DNA from: a bacterium
GTDB taxonomy: Bacteria; Bacillota; Bacilli; Lactobacillales; Streptococcaceae
DNA length: 64,000 bases
Direction: 5' to 3'
Assembly (NCBI GenBank): GCA_905221345.1
Contig: CAJNCW010000004.1
Span: forward strand, 124,001-188,000
The notes beneath the pieces were generated by a model. It was not told where the DNA came from and searched no databases. It saw only the letters and a program-made list of their open reading frames with translations. This document shows, one piece after another, positions 28,268-37,484 of the stretch. Numbering within the stretch: position 1 is the first letter of the stretch; every line of letters starts with the position of its first letter. Made by a program: the position numbers and the translations under genes.

Positions 28268-28304
28268 CATACAGTCAAACATTTTATAAGGAGGAATGAC
28301 AATA

Positions 28305-29294
28305 ATGAGTATCGGAATCATTATTGCGAGCCACGGCGAATTTGCTGCGGGTATTCATCAGTCCGGATCTATGATCTTTGGTGAACAAGAAAAGGTTCAA
28401 GTTGTAACCTTTATGCCAAACGAAGGTCCTGATGATCTATACGCTAAGATCAATAACGCTGTTGCTGCATTTGACGCAGAAGATGAGGTTCTAGTATTGG
28501 CTGACCTTTGGAGTGGATCTCCATTCAACCAAGCTAGCCGCGTGATGGGAGAAAACCCAGAGCGTAAGTTTGCCATCATCACAGGACTGAACTTACCGAT
28601 GTTGATCCAAGCCTACACTGAGCGCCTTATGGACGCTACTGCAGGTGTGGAAAAAGTCGCTGCGAACATCATTAAAGAAGCCAAAGATGGCATCAAGGCT
28701 CTTCCAGAAGAGCTTAACCCAGTTGAGGAAGTTGCAAGTGCTGCAGCTGCTCCAGTTGCCCAAGCTGCTATTCCGGAAGGAACTGTTATCGGTGACGGTA
28801 AACTGAAGATCAACCTTGCTCGTCTAGACACTCGTCTGCTTCACGGTCAGGTTGCAACTGCTTGGACACCAGATTCGAAAGCAAACCGTATCATCGTTGC
28901 TTCAGATAACGTTGCCAACGACGATCTTCGTAAAGAATTGATTAAACAAGCAGCTCCTAACGGAGTAAAAGCTAACGTTGTCCCAATTCAAAAATTGATC
29001 GACGTTGCAAAAGATCCACGTTTCGGCGAAACGCATGCCCTTATCTTGTTTGAAACTCCACAAGATGCACTCCGTGCCATCGAAGGTGGCGTGCCAATCA
29101 AGACTCTTAACGTTGGTTCTATGGCTCACTCAACAGGTAAAACAATGATTAACAACGTTTTGTCTATGGACAAAGACGATGTTGCAACATTTGAAAAAAT
29201 GCGTGACCTCGGTGTTGAATTTGATGTACGTAAAGTACCAAACGACACGAAAAAAGATTTGTTTGACTTGATTAACAAAGCAAACGTTCAATAA
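28305..29294 (+). CDS. manL: mannose-family PTS EIIAB
   Basis: 329 residues from ATG at 28305 ([11 protein letters not shown]). A nearer ATG at 28296 touches the AAGGAGG site, so it is too close. EIIA domain 1-130 with phospho-His in [10 protein letters not shown]; Ala/Pro/Val-rich linker about 143-160; EIIB domain 165-329 with phospho-His in [13 protein letters not shown]. Transfers phosphate from HPr to incoming mannose, glucose and amino sugars. First gene of manLMN, the main glucose-type PTS of these streptococci. In pneumococcus an alcohol dehydrogenase lies just before it; here it does not. Confidence 0.97.
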   Translation: MSIGIIIASHGEFAAGIHQSGSMIFGEQEKVQVVTFMPNEGPDDLYAKINNAVAAFDAEDEVLVLADLWSGSPFNQASRVMGENPERKFAIITGLNLPMLIQAYTERLMDATAGVEKVAANIIKEAKDGIKALPEELNPVEEVASAAAAPVAQAAIPEGTVIGDGKLKINLARLDTRLLHGQVATAWTPDSKANRIIVASDNVANDDLRKELIKQAAPNGVKANVVPIQKLIDVAKDPRFGETHALILFETPQDALRAIEGGVPIKTLNVGSMAHSTGKTMINNVLSMDKDDVATFEKMRDLGVEFDVRKVPNDTKKDLFDLINKANVQ

Positions 29295-29369
29295 TTTTAA
29301 TCTGTTTCAATCATTTTTGAAAACAGGATTAAATACTTTATTAAAACTAAATAGAAAAGGAATAAAACC

Positions 29370-30182
29370 ATGTCAGATATTTCAATCATTTCTGCTATCT
29401 TGGTTGTAGTTGTTGCCTTCCTTGCAGGTCTTGAAGGTATCCTCGACCAATTCCAATTCCATCAACCAATCGTCGCATGTACCCTTATCGGACTTGCAAC
29501 TGGTAACCTCGAAGCAGGTGTTATGCTTGGTGGATCTCTTCAAATGATCGCCCTCGGTTGGGCAAACATCGGAGCTGCCGTAGCTCCTGACGCTGCTCTT
29601 GCATCTGTTGCCGCAGCGATCATCTTGATTAAAGGTGGTAACTTTACTACTGAAGGTATCGCCGTTGCAACTGCAACAGCTATCCCTCTTGCCGTAGCTG
29701 GACTTTTCTTGACAATGATTGTTCGTACAATCTCAGTTGCCTTGGTTCACTCTGCTGATGCTGCTGCAAAAGAAGGAAACATTGCAGCTGTTGAACGCGC
29801 TCACTACTTTGCTCTTGTTCTTCAAGGTCTTCGTATCGCGATCCCTGCGGCCTTCCTTATCGCTATCCCAGCTTCTGCTGTTAAAGACGCTCTTGGTCTA
29901 ATGCCAGAATGGTTGAATGGTGGTATGGCTGTCGGTGGTGCTATGGTCGTTGCCGTTGGTTACGCTATGGTTATCAACATGATGGCGACTCGTGAAGTAT
30001 GGCCATTCTTCGCTATCGGTTTCGCTCTTGCAGCAATCTCTCAATTGACTTTGATTGCCCTTGGTGTCATCGGTGTTGCCCTTGCCTTCATCTACCTTAA
30101 CCTTACAAAACAAGGTGGAAACGGTGGCGGCGGAGCTGCGACTTCTAACGACCCAATCGGTGATATCCTAGAAGACTACTAG
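29370..30182 (+). CDS. manM: mannose-family PTS EIIC
   Basis: 270 residues, a polytopic membrane protein of the mannose-sorbose IIC family (LDQFQFHQPIVACTLIGL, GGSLQMIALGWANIGAA). Forms the sugar channel with EIID. Glycine-rich tail GGNGGGGAA before NDPIGDILEDY. ManM/ManN is also the receptor for class IIa-type bacteriocins. Confidence 0.96.
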   Translation: MSDISIISAILVVVVAFLAGLEGILDQFQFHQPIVACTLIGLATGNLEAGVMLGGSLQMIALGWANIGAAVAPDAALASVAAAIILIKGGNFTTEGIAVATATAIPLAVAGLFLTMIVRTISVALVHSADAAAKEGNIAAVERAHYFALVLQGLRIAIPAAFLIAIPASAVKDALGLMPEWLNGGMAVGGAMVVAVGYAMVINMMATREVWPFFAIGFALAAISQLTLIALGVIGVALAFIYLNLTKQGGNGGGGAATSNDPIGDILEDY

Positions 30183-30196
30183 AAAGGGGAACAATC

Positions 30197-31108
30197 ATGG
30201 CTGAAAAAATTCAATTATCAAAATCAGATCGTCAAAAAGTTTGGTGGCGTTCACAATTCCTACAAGGTTCTTGGAACTACGAACGTATGCAAAACTTGGG
30301 TTGGGCTTACTCATTGATCCCAGCTATCAAAAAATTGTACACTAAAAAAGAAGACCAAGCAGCTGCTCTTGAGCGTCACCTTGAGTTCTTCAACACTCAT
30401 CCATACGTAGCTGCTCCAATCATGGGAGTTACTCTTGCACTTGAAGAAGAACGCGCTAACGGTGTTGAAATCGACGACGCGGCTATCCAAGGGGTTAAGA
30501 TTGGTATGATGGGACCTCTTGCTGGTATCGGTGACCCAGTATTCTGGTTTACAGTTCGTCCTATCCTTGGAGCTCTTGGTGCATCACTTGCTGCATCTGG
30601 TAACCTTGTTGGTCCCCTTCTCTTCTTCTTTGGATGGAATGCTATCCGTATGGCCTTCCTATGGTATACACAAGAGTTCGGTTACAAAGCTGGATCTGAA
30701 ATCACTAAAGACATGTCTGGTGGTATCTTGAAAGACATCACTAAAGGAGCTTCTATCCTTGGTATGTTTATCCTTGCCGTTCTTGTACAACGTTGGGTAT
30801 CTATCAACTTTACTGTTAACCTTCCAGGTAAACAATTGGCAGAAGGGGCTTACATCAACTTCCCAGAAGGACCTGTATCAGGTGCTGAGTTGAAAGGTAT
30901 CCTTGGTCAAGCACTTGGTGGATTGAGCCTAGATAAGATTCAACCACAAACCCTTCAAGGTCAGTTGAACTCATTGATTCCAGGATTGATGGGACTTCTC
31001 CTTACTTTCCTTTGCATGTGGTTGCTTAAGAAAAAAGTATCACCAATCACAATCATCCTTGCTCTCTTTGCAGTAGGTATCGCAGCTCGTTTCTTCGGTA
31101 TCATGTAA
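30197..31108 (+). CDS. manN: mannose-family PTS EIID
   Basis: 303 residues. Soluble N-terminal helical part (RSQFLQGSWNYERMQNLGWAYS), then several membrane helices and a short C-terminal end RFFGIM. Conserved GPLAGIGDPVFWFTVRPI loop. Partner of EIIC. Starts 14 nt after manM with AAAGGGG upstream; ends the operon before a strong terminator. Confidence 0.96.
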   Translation: MAEKIQLSKSDRQKVWWRSQFLQGSWNYERMQNLGWAYSLIPAIKKLYTKKEDQAAALERHLEFFNTHPYVAAPIMGVTLALEEERANGVEIDDAAIQGVKIGMMGPLAGIGDPVFWFTVRPILGALGASLAASGNLVGPLLFFFGWNAIRMAFLWYTQEFGYKAGSEITKDMSGGILKDITKGASILGMFILAVLVQRWVSINFTVNLPGKQLAEGAYINFPEGPVSGAELKGILGQALGGLSLDKIQPQTLQGQLNSLIPGLMGLLLTFLCMWLLKKKVSPITIILALFAVGIAARFFGIM

Positions 31109-31131
31109 TCCAAGCAATTGAAGATTTATAT

Positions 31132-31167
31132 AAAATGAGTCTGGGAAAAAGTCCCAGACTCATTTTT
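31132..31167. terminator. bidirectional terminator of manLMN and the P-type ATPase
   Basis: AAAATGAGTCTGGGA-aaaag-TCCCAGACTCATTTTT: a perfect 15-bp stem. The stop codon of the converging ATPase gene lies within it. Confidence 0.93.
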
Positions 31168-33400
31168 GATGCCATTTTTTTCTCCTAGTCAGATAATGAA
31201 AAGCTCCAATCACTACTGCTAGAATGGCAACATAAAGAACTTGAGTGGTTTCTAGAGGCACAAAAGCTCCTCGCAGGATAAAAGTATTGGCAAGCGCTCC
31301 TACAAGGGCTGCAAGGCTCAAAAATGTGAGTAAGACCAGCCTGTATCGATTAAATGGCAGACTAACCTTGGCAACCAGGAACAGACCATTGATCAAAGCA
31401 AGGAGGAAGCAAATAAATTTGACCTGACCTGAGACAGCGATAAAGAAGTTCGTCAGGAGAACGCTAGCAACCAGAATACCTCCACCAATCGCAGCATTGG
31501 TCAAAATATCTCGCATAAAATGTGTGCTGACCTTTTCTTTATTGGACTCAAAAGTTAGGAAGAACGATGGAATCCCAATCGTAATGGCTGAAATGATTGT
31601 AAACTGAATGGGGATAAAGGCAAATTCCAAACCAAATACCACACTCAAAATGGCAAAAACGATGGAGAAGAAGGTCTTTGTTAGAAAGAGAGAGGCTACC
31701 TTTTGGATGTTATTGATGACACGGCGTCCTTCCATCAAAATATCATAAAATACTGCAAAGTCATCTGTCAGGAAAACAATATTGGATACACTTTTGGCTG
31801 CACTGGTGGCGCCATTCATAGCAAAACTAATATCTGCTTTCTTGAGAGCCAGAACATCATTGACCCCATCACCGCTCATGGCAACTGTCTTACCAGCATT
31901 TTGCAAAATAGTCACCATCTTTTGCTTCTGTTCAGGTGTCACCCGACCAAAGATATCATGTTCCAAGACCACTCTTTCAAAGTCATCATCGCTCACCTTG
32001 GTCATATCAATCGCCCTTGCTTCTTCCTTAAATCCTGCCATACGAGCCACCCCATATACAGCCACATGATTATCCCCACTGATAATCTTCACTTCAACAC
32101 CTTGAGATTCGAAATAATCAAAGGTTTCCTTGGTATTGTCCTTGATCTCATCTGATAGAACGACATGGCCTAGTAGTTCCATATTGGCTGGACTCGTGAT
32201 GTGATCCTTGCTATGAGCAAGGGACAAAATTCGAAAACCTTGCTGTTTTAGATCTTCATAGTAGGTATCCATCGCTTGGGTAAAACCTAGAAATTCATAG
32301 GCTCCAAAGAAATAGGTCCCACCCTCTTTTACTTGGACAAAGGAATACTTATTTTTGCTTGAAAAGGCACCGACTTCTTGAACTTCCCACTTTTTCTCAC
32401 AGGTTAAGTAAGTCTTCAGAGCTCGGGAAGTTGCATTTTCATCCTCGAAATAAGCCAGATAAGAAGACAGTTTCTCTGCTACATTAGCATCCATTTCTTG
32501 GACCTTCATATTCCCCGTCGTGATAGTTCCTGTCTTATCAAAACAAAGAACATCTACACGCGCCAAGGTCTCCACACAGTATAGCTCCTGCACTAGAACC
32601 TTCTTTTTAGCCAGCTTCATGGCAGCTACTGCTAAGGATACGCTGACCAGGAGAATCAAGCCCTCTGGAATCATACCGACCAAGGCACCAGAACTTCCTA
32701 AGACGATCTCAACATAAGACCGTCCTAGACTAAAACCTCTGACATAGAGCAGAATGGCAACTGGCACCAGCAAGATAGAAACGATTTTTAAAATCTTATC
32801 CATGTAATCACGCAGTTGAGAAGGGTATTTTTTGAATTCCTTGCTGGATTTTGCGAGTTTGTTAATATAGCTATCTGGACCCACGGCCGTCGCCGTGACC
32901 AGACAAGTACCGCTGACGACATTGCTTCCGCTCATCAGCTTATCACCAACCGTTTTAAAGATCGAATCACTCTCACCCGTCAGCAAAGACTCATCAACTT
33001 CAATATTCCCTTCAAGGACTTCTGCATCGACAGGCACCTGATCACCCAGATTGAGATACAGGTACTCACCCAGAACGATGTCCTCTGGATCAATCTCGAT
33101 TGTTTGACCATCTCGATTGACTTTGTACTTACTTTTACCAAGCAAACTTAGCTTTTCTAAGGCATTTTTTGAACGTACTTCTTGGAAAATCCCAATGGCT
33201 GTATTGATAGCAATCACACCTAAAAAGAGCATATTTTCAAATCGCAAGGTTGTGGCTACCAGAACTGCCAGAGCCAAGTTCATGGCATTAAAGAAGGTAA
33301 AGATATTTGAAACGACAATTTCCTTGGTTGTTTTGTAAGGTTTAATGTCGCTGATATTTCGTTGACGATCCTTGATGTCTTGACTGCTTAAATACTTCAT
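31160..33400 (-). CDS. P-type cation ATPase (CtpE-like)
   Basis: 746 residues from ATG at 33400 (MKYLSSQDIKDRQ), with GGAG upstream. Motifs in order: actuator LLTGESD, membrane PEGL (IPEGLILLVSVSLAV), phosphorylation DKTGTITTG, hinge GDGVNDVLALKKADISFAM; 8-10 membrane helices. No heavy-metal-binding N-domain and no CPx motif, so a hard cation such as Ca2+ is most likely, as for mycobacterial CtpE. Unusually short nucleotide-binding domain. A comparable insertion between manN and pepC is absent from pneumococcal gene order as I remember it. Its terminator is shared with manLMN. Confidence 0.88.
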   Translation of the reverse strand: MKYLSSQDIKDRQRNISDIKPYKTTKEIVVSNIFTFFNAMNLALAVLVATTLRFENMLFLGVIAINTAIGIFQEVRSKNALEKLSLLGKSKYKVNRDGQTIEIDPEDIVLGEYLYLNLGDQVPVDAEVLEGNIEVDESLLTGESDSIFKTVGDKLMSGSNVVSGTCLVTATAVGPDSYINKLAKSSKEFKKYPSQLRDYMDKILKIVSILLVPVAILLYVRGFSLGRSYVEIVLGSSGALVGMIPEGLILLVSVSLAVAAMKLAKKKVLVQELYCVETLARVDVLCFDKTGTITTGNMKVQEMDANVAEKLSSYLAYFEDENATSRALKTYLTCEKKWEVQEVGAFSSKNKYSFVQVKEGGTYFFGAYEFLGFTQAMDTYYEDLKQQGFRILSLAHSKDHITSPANMELLGHVVLSDEIKDNTKETFDYFESQGVEVKIISGDNHVAVYGVARMAGFKEEARAIDMTKVSDDDFERVVLEHDIFGRVTPEQKQKMVTILQNAGKTVAMSGDGVNDVLALKKADISFAMNGATSAAKSVSNIVFLTDDFAVFYDILMEGRRVINNIQKVASLFLTKTFFSIVFAILSVVFGLEFAFIPIQFTIISAITIGIPSFFLTFESNKEKVSTHFMRDILTNAAIGGGILVASVLLTNFFIAVSGQVKFICFLLALINGLFLVAKVSLPFNRYRLVLLTFLSLAALVGALANTFILRGAFVPLETTQVLYVAILAVVIGAFHYLTRRKKWHQK

Positions 33401-33528
33401 TTCTACTCCAATATCCTTTTGTACTACTATAGTAACACATATCTTTTTCTCTGTCACTTAAAGACTTAAAATAAGAAGAACACCCTTGGCAAGCATCATC
33501 TATCACTACTTTAAGAAGCACTTAAAAA

Positions 33529-33562
33529 CAAAAGAGGCTAGGATTCCCCTAACCTCTTTTCT
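33529..33562 (-). terminator. pepC terminator
   Basis: Minus strand AAAAGAGGTTAGG-ggaat-CCTAGCCTCTTTT, then T-rich sequence, right after the pepC stop. Confidence 0.85.
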
Positions 33563-33569
33563 TTATGCT

Positions 33570-34904
33570 TTATTCTGCCAAGGCACCCATTGGATCCCAT
33601 GGTGCAAGTACGATTGGTTCTGCTTCATAAGCAGCTTGTTCTTCTGCTGTCAGCAATTCTTTGCGGACAACGATTTGGTAAGTGTATTCGTCCATCCAAG
33701 CTTCTGAAGCAACAAAGTACCCATCTGTACCGACCTTGTCTCCCCATGAGTTCTCAACCTTCCACTTGGTTGACTTGCCGTTTTCATCCAAATCCACACC
33801 TGTCAAGACCATGGCGTGGGTCATCAGGCTTTCGCTGTAGTCCAAGCGTCCAGCCTTGTCTTGAGTCAGTTGGATATCCATGCTTGATTCGAAGTCATAA
33901 ACATCTGTCGCAAGGATTCCTGCTTTGCGGTTGCTGAGCTGGCCGACATCTGAACCAAACCAAACAGTCTCACCTGTTTGCATTTGGGCAATCGCCAATT
34001 CTTTCAAGCGCTCCATTGGAACGTTGATGTAGCGAACTGCACGGCTACCAACCACATTCCCCAACATCTCAACTGTGTAAGATTTGCCGTAAGGCTTGTC
34101 AGCAGTCGGAGCATTGATAACCGAAACATAATCTTCTAGAGGAAGATTGACATATTTCTTGTAAAATTCCTGTGGCGTGATTCCTTTTTCACTTTGGTAA
34201 TTGTCATCCTTATCGCGATAAGCAAAGTCAAATTTACGTGGTGGAAGTCCTAGTGACATAGCAAGGAAGTTAAAGATTTCTTGCAAGAGGTCTTCTTTCT
34301 TAGCTTGAACAGTCGCTTGGTCTGCACCAGAAGCGAGCAAGTCACGCAAGATTTGAGCATCTTGGCGAAGCAATTTGTTAAGGATGGCATTGAGCTCACG
34401 GCTGCTGCTAGATGAAACAGACTCAGGATAAACAGACTTGGGTACGACACCGTATTTCTCAAAGAGAGAAACGACCATATCCCATTGACCACCATCTTGT
34501 TGCGGTGTTTGGAGTAGGAAGCTAACCTTGCGGCTCGTCAATTCTTGGTCTGCAGTCGCAATCACTTGCTCCAAGAACCAGTTAGATTTTTCATACTTGT
34601 CCCAGAAGAAAGTGTGGGCCTGTGACAATTCAAAGTTTTCCAATTTATATTGAGAGATGAGTTTGTGACGGAAGGTGTTGAGAGCTGCAAACATCCAGCA
34701 ACGACCAGACGCTTTCTGGTTAGTAACCTTGTCCTTGGTCAAATCCAATGAGAAAACAGGTGTATTGTCCACATGGCTTTGACGACGCTCTAGGGCTGCA
34801 AAAATTCCATTGTGGCTGGCAGCATTTTCGATCGCTTGGTATTTGACATTTGCTTCATAGTTGGCAAATAGTTTATCTGTAAATGATTCTTGAATCGCGT
34901 TCAT
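33570..34904 (-). CDS. pepC: aminopeptidase C (bleomycin hydrolase family)
   Basis: 444 residues, C1B papain family. Catalytic Cys in ASGRCWMFAALN, His in SLMTHAMVLTGVD, Asn in KVENSWGDK. The C-terminal residues that project into the active site and make it an aminopeptidase are present (WDPMGALAE). Cytosolic hexamer that trims peptides taken up by Ami-type systems. Own terminator. Confidence 0.97.
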   Translation of the reverse strand: MNAIQESFTDKLFANYEANVKYQAIENAASHNGIFAALERRQSHVDNTPVFSLDLTKDKVTNQKASGRCWMFAALNTFRHKLISQYKLENFELSQAHTFFWDKYEKSNWFLEQVIATADQELTSRKVSFLLQTPQQDGGQWDMVVSLFEKYGVVPKSVYPESVSSSSSRELNAILNKLLRQDAQILRDLLASGADQATVQAKKEDLLQEIFNFLAMSLGLPPRKFDFAYRDKDDNYQSEKGITPQEFYKKYVNLPLEDYVSVINAPTADKPYGKSYTVEMLGNVVGSRAVRYINVPMERLKELAIAQMQTGETVWFGSDVGQLSNRKAGILATDVYDFESSMDIQLTQDKAGRLDYSESLMTHAMVLTGVDLDENGKSTKWKVENSWGDKVGTDGYFVASEAWMDEYTYQIVVRKELLTAEEQAAYEAEPIVLAPWDPMGALAE

Positions 34905-34971
34905 AGATTCCTCCTTTTATTCTACTGTCTATTATAACTCTTTTCACAAAGGAAGCAACTGAAAAACTTAA

Positions 34972-35001
34972 AAAGGCAAGGACATTCTCCTCACCTTTTT
35001 A
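34972..35001 (-). terminator. rsuA terminator
   Basis: Minus strand AAAAAGGTGAGGA-gaat-GTCCTTGCCTTTTT just after the rsuA stop. Confidence 0.85.
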
Positions 35002-35016
35002 CTAAAATACATTGAC

Positions 35017-35739
35017 TTAATCAATACTAGCAAGAAGCTCCTCTAACTCCTCCTTGGTCAAGCGACGCCATTCTCCCCGTTTCAGCTTCTCGTCTAAAAT
35101 CAATGTTCCCATCGTCAAACGTTGTAGGTCTACCACTTCCTTACCACAGTAGGCTACCATGCGTTTAACTTGGTGAAATTTTCCTTCGGCAATGGTCACC
35201 CGAACCAAACTTTGATTTTTTTCTGGATCTACCGATACAAGCTCCAGTCTAGCTGGCTGGCAGGTAAAGTCCTTGAGAGGAATGCCCTCAGCAAATGTCT
35301 CCACATCTTCTTGGGTCATGATACCTTTGACTTGAGCTAGATAAGTCTTATCCACATGACGTTTAGGTGAAAGGAGAGCATGGGCAAGCTGGCCGTCATT
35401 GGTCAAGAGCAGAAGACCATGCGTGTCAATATCCAAGCGCCCTACTGGGAAAACTTCCTTGGTTCGCGCCAAGTCATCCAACAAGTCTAGAACCGTTCTA
35501 TGCTTGTTATCCTCAGTCGCTGAAATGACTCCTTGGGGCTTGTTCATCATGTAGTAGACAAACTCCTCGTACTCTAGCACTTGACCATCAAAGTGAATCT
35601 CATCTCTTTCCTCATTGATCTGGAGTTTAGCTGACTTTTCTTTTTTACCATTTACCGTCACACGCCCAGCCTTGAGCAAGTTTTTGACCTCCGTCCGACT
35701 TCCTACTGCGCAGGCAACTAAAAATTTATCTAATCTCAT
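35017..35739 (-). CDS. rsuA: 16S rRNA pseudouridine synthase, RsuA family
   Basis: 240 residues. S4 RNA-binding domain at 1-50 (MRLDKFLVACAVGSR), then the catalytic domain with GRLDIDTHGLLLLTNDG, whose Asp is the nucleophile. Modifies U516 of 16S rRNA in E. coli. Paralogues RluB/RluE/RluF have similar motifs, but length and S4 domain favour RsuA. Confidence 0.92.
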   Translation of the reverse strand: MRLDKFLVACAVGSRTEVKNLLKAGRVTVNGKKEKSAKLQINEERDEIHFDGQVLEYEEFVYYMMNKPQGVISATEDNKHRTVLDLLDDLARTKEVFPVGRLDIDTHGLLLLTNDGQLAHALLSPKRHVDKTYLAQVKGIMTQEDVETFAEGIPLKDFTCQPARLELVSVDPEKNQSLVRVTIAEGKFHQVKRMVAYCGKEVVDLQRLTMGTLILDEKLKRGEWRRLTKEELEELLASID

Positions 35740-35759
35740 AGAACTATTATATCATACTC

Positions 35760-35798
35760 AAAAGGAGGCTGGTTCAATGACCAACCTCCTTTTCTTTT
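35760..35798 (-). terminator. terminator after the GlsB-like gene
   Basis: AAAAGGAGG.TGGT / ACCA.CCTCCTTTT stem, both strands T-flanked, between rsuA and the GlsB-like gene. Confidence 0.8.
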
Positions 35799-35811
35799 CA
35801 GATTTAGGAAC

Positions 35812-36042
35812 TTAACTTCCTCGTCTCCAGAAAATAGCTAAGACAACCATAGCACCTAAAACAGCTGGAACAATAGCTATCCCCGCTAGGTTTGGACCCC
35901 AAGTTCCAAAGAGCAGGTGACCCAAAGAAGCACCAATCCAACCGAGAAACATCTTCCCAAAGCATCCCATACGTTCTCCACGATTGGTAATAGCTCCAGC
36001 TAATAGTCCGATTAAAAGGCCGACAAACATGCTTCCAATCAT
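35812..36042 (-). CDS. GlsB/YeaQ/YmgE family stress membrane protein
   Basis: 76 residues with three hydrophobic helices (about 1-19, 27-50, 54-72). Transglycosylase-associated family motif: FVGLLIGLLAGAITN, GCFGKMFLGWIGASLGHLLFG. The fold is a small glycine-zipper membrane protein linked to cell-envelope stress. Starts 9 nt after pepS stop, so it is co-transcribed with pepS. Confidence 0.87.
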   Translation of the reverse strand: MIGSMFVGLLIGLLAGAITNRGERMGCFGKMFLGWIGASLGHLLFGTWGPNLAGIAIVPAVLGAMVVLAIFWRRGS

Positions 36043-36051
36043 AGCTTCTCC

Positions 36052-37293
36052 TTAATTTGCCCAGTTTCCATTGCGGAAGAGCGGTACACGTGTTCCATCC
36101 TCACGAATACCATCGATATCCATTTGACTAGACCCAATCATAAAGTCCACGTGAACATCTGAGCGGTTAAGTCCCGCAGCTTCAAGCTCTTCTTCGCTCA
36201 TCTCTGCACCACCAACAACGCTGGTCGCATAGGCTGCACCGATAGCCAAGTGGTTTGATGCATTTTCGTCAAATAGGGTGTTAAAGAAGGTAATGCCTGA
36301 CTGAGAAATTGGGCTTGGATCTGGTACCAAGGCACATTCGCCCAAGGCACGCGCACCAGCATTTTCAAAGACAAGGTCTTTCATGACCTGATCACCCTTC
36401 TCAGCAGTGATATCTGCGATTTGACCATCTTTAAAGGTTACCTTAATACCTTCGATGATATTTCCGTTATAACTAAGCGGTTTTGTAGAAGTGACATAAC
36501 CATCTGCAAGACGGAAGTCAGGCGCTGTGAAGACTTCTTCTGTTGGCATATTTGGCAAGAAGCCTTCTCCCTGTGCATTGACAGCACCAGCTGATTCCCA
36601 AACGTGGTTCTTCGGCAAGCCAAGTGTCAAATCTGTCCCTGGAGCTGTGTAGTGAAGGGCTGAGAATTGTTCCTTATTAAGCATATCTGCCTTACTCTTG
36701 AGGATAGCTGCGTGTTCTTCCCAAGCCTTAACGGGATCTTCTTCATAGACACGGCAAGTTTTGAAGATTTGGTCCCAAAGGAGATCGACTGCTTCTTCGT
36801 CGCTCGCAGCATTTGGAAAGACTTTCTTAGCCCACTCAAGTCCAGCAGCAGCTGCCACCGTCCAGCTAACCTTGTTGGACTGAGTTGCGATACGCATTGG
36901 CTTCATGGCAAGTCCCATAGCTTTAGCAGAAGCTGAAAGCTTGTCAGCGTCCACTCCGTTCAAGGCACCTGGATCAGAAGAACGAACTCCAAGACGGCTA
37001 GCCTTGTTCTCCAAGAGATAGTTCATCTCAGCAATCTTGTATTCTGGCACATTGTCCAAACGGTCCATCGGTGCGTGGAGGAATTTCTCACGATTGATGA
37101 CATCATCTGTCCACTGAACGATAACTTCGTGTGCTCCAAGTGCATAGGCTTCTTTGACGATTAAATGCGCCAATTCACGTTGCTCTACATCGATAGAGAG
37201 AGCCAAGGTGTGACCAGGTTGTACATTAATTCCGTTCGCAACCAACAATTTCGCATATTTTTCTAGATTTTCTTTAAAATTTGGTAAAACCAT
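36052..37293 (-). CDS. pepS: aminopeptidase PepS (M29 family)
   Basis: 413 residues, cytosolic. M29 thermophilic-aminopeptidase family: GRAL-like ARALGECALVPDPSPIS (metal-binding Glu), NTLFDENASNHLAIGAAY (second Glu/His set), and DVHVDFMIGSSQMDID near the C-terminus (His/Asp). Releases N-terminal Arg and aromatic residues from peptides. Forms an operon with the GlsB-like gene. Confidence 0.95.
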   Translation of the reverse strand: MVLPNFKENLEKYAKLLVANGINVQPGHTLALSIDVEQRELAHLIVKEAYALGAHEVIVQWTDDVINREKFLHAPMDRLDNVPEYKIAEMNYLLENKASRLGVRSSDPGALNGVDADKLSASAKAMGLAMKPMRIATQSNKVSWTVAAAAGLEWAKKVFPNAASDEEAVDLLWDQIFKTCRVYEEDPVKAWEEHAAILKSKADMLNKEQFSALHYTAPGTDLTLGLPKNHVWESAGAVNAQGEGFLPNMPTEEVFTAPDFRLADGYVTSTKPLSYNGNIIEGIKVTFKDGQIADITAEKGDQVMKDLVFENAGARALGECALVPDPSPISQSGITFFNTLFDENASNHLAIGAAYATSVVGGAEMSEEELEAAGLNRSDVHVDFMIGSSQMDIDGIREDGTRVPLFRNGNWAN

Positions 37294-37308
37294 TCTATTC
37301 TTCCTTTT

Positions 37309-37461
37309 CTATTTTTCCTTCAAAGCAGAAAACAATCCTGCTAAAGCAATGGCACCAGACAAGAGTGCTGTCGATAGAATAATTGTTTCATCTGCCAGCT
37401 CTAACTGATAGTCAAAAACCTTTTCAGCAGGTTTATCTTCCGCAAAAATTCTAAGTTTCAT
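37309..37461 (-). CDS. 50-residue membrane peptide, unknown
   Basis: Frame opened by ATG at 37461 with GGAG nine nt upstream. Charged N-terminal half (KLRIFAEDKPAEKVFDYQLE) and a C-terminal hydrophobic helix (ILSTALLSGAIALAGLFSALKEK) ending in a basic cap. The helix looks like the tail of a cell-wall-anchored protein, but no LPXTG is present. Sits 15 nt before pepS and 23 nt after polC on the same strand, so it can be co-transcribed with either. Single-pass membrane peptide; function unknown. Confidence 0.65.
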   Translation of the reverse strand: MKLRIFAEDKPAEKVFDYQLELADETIILSTALLSGAIALAGLFSALKEK

Positions 37462-37484
37462 AAAGATGTTCTCCGTTCTAATTC

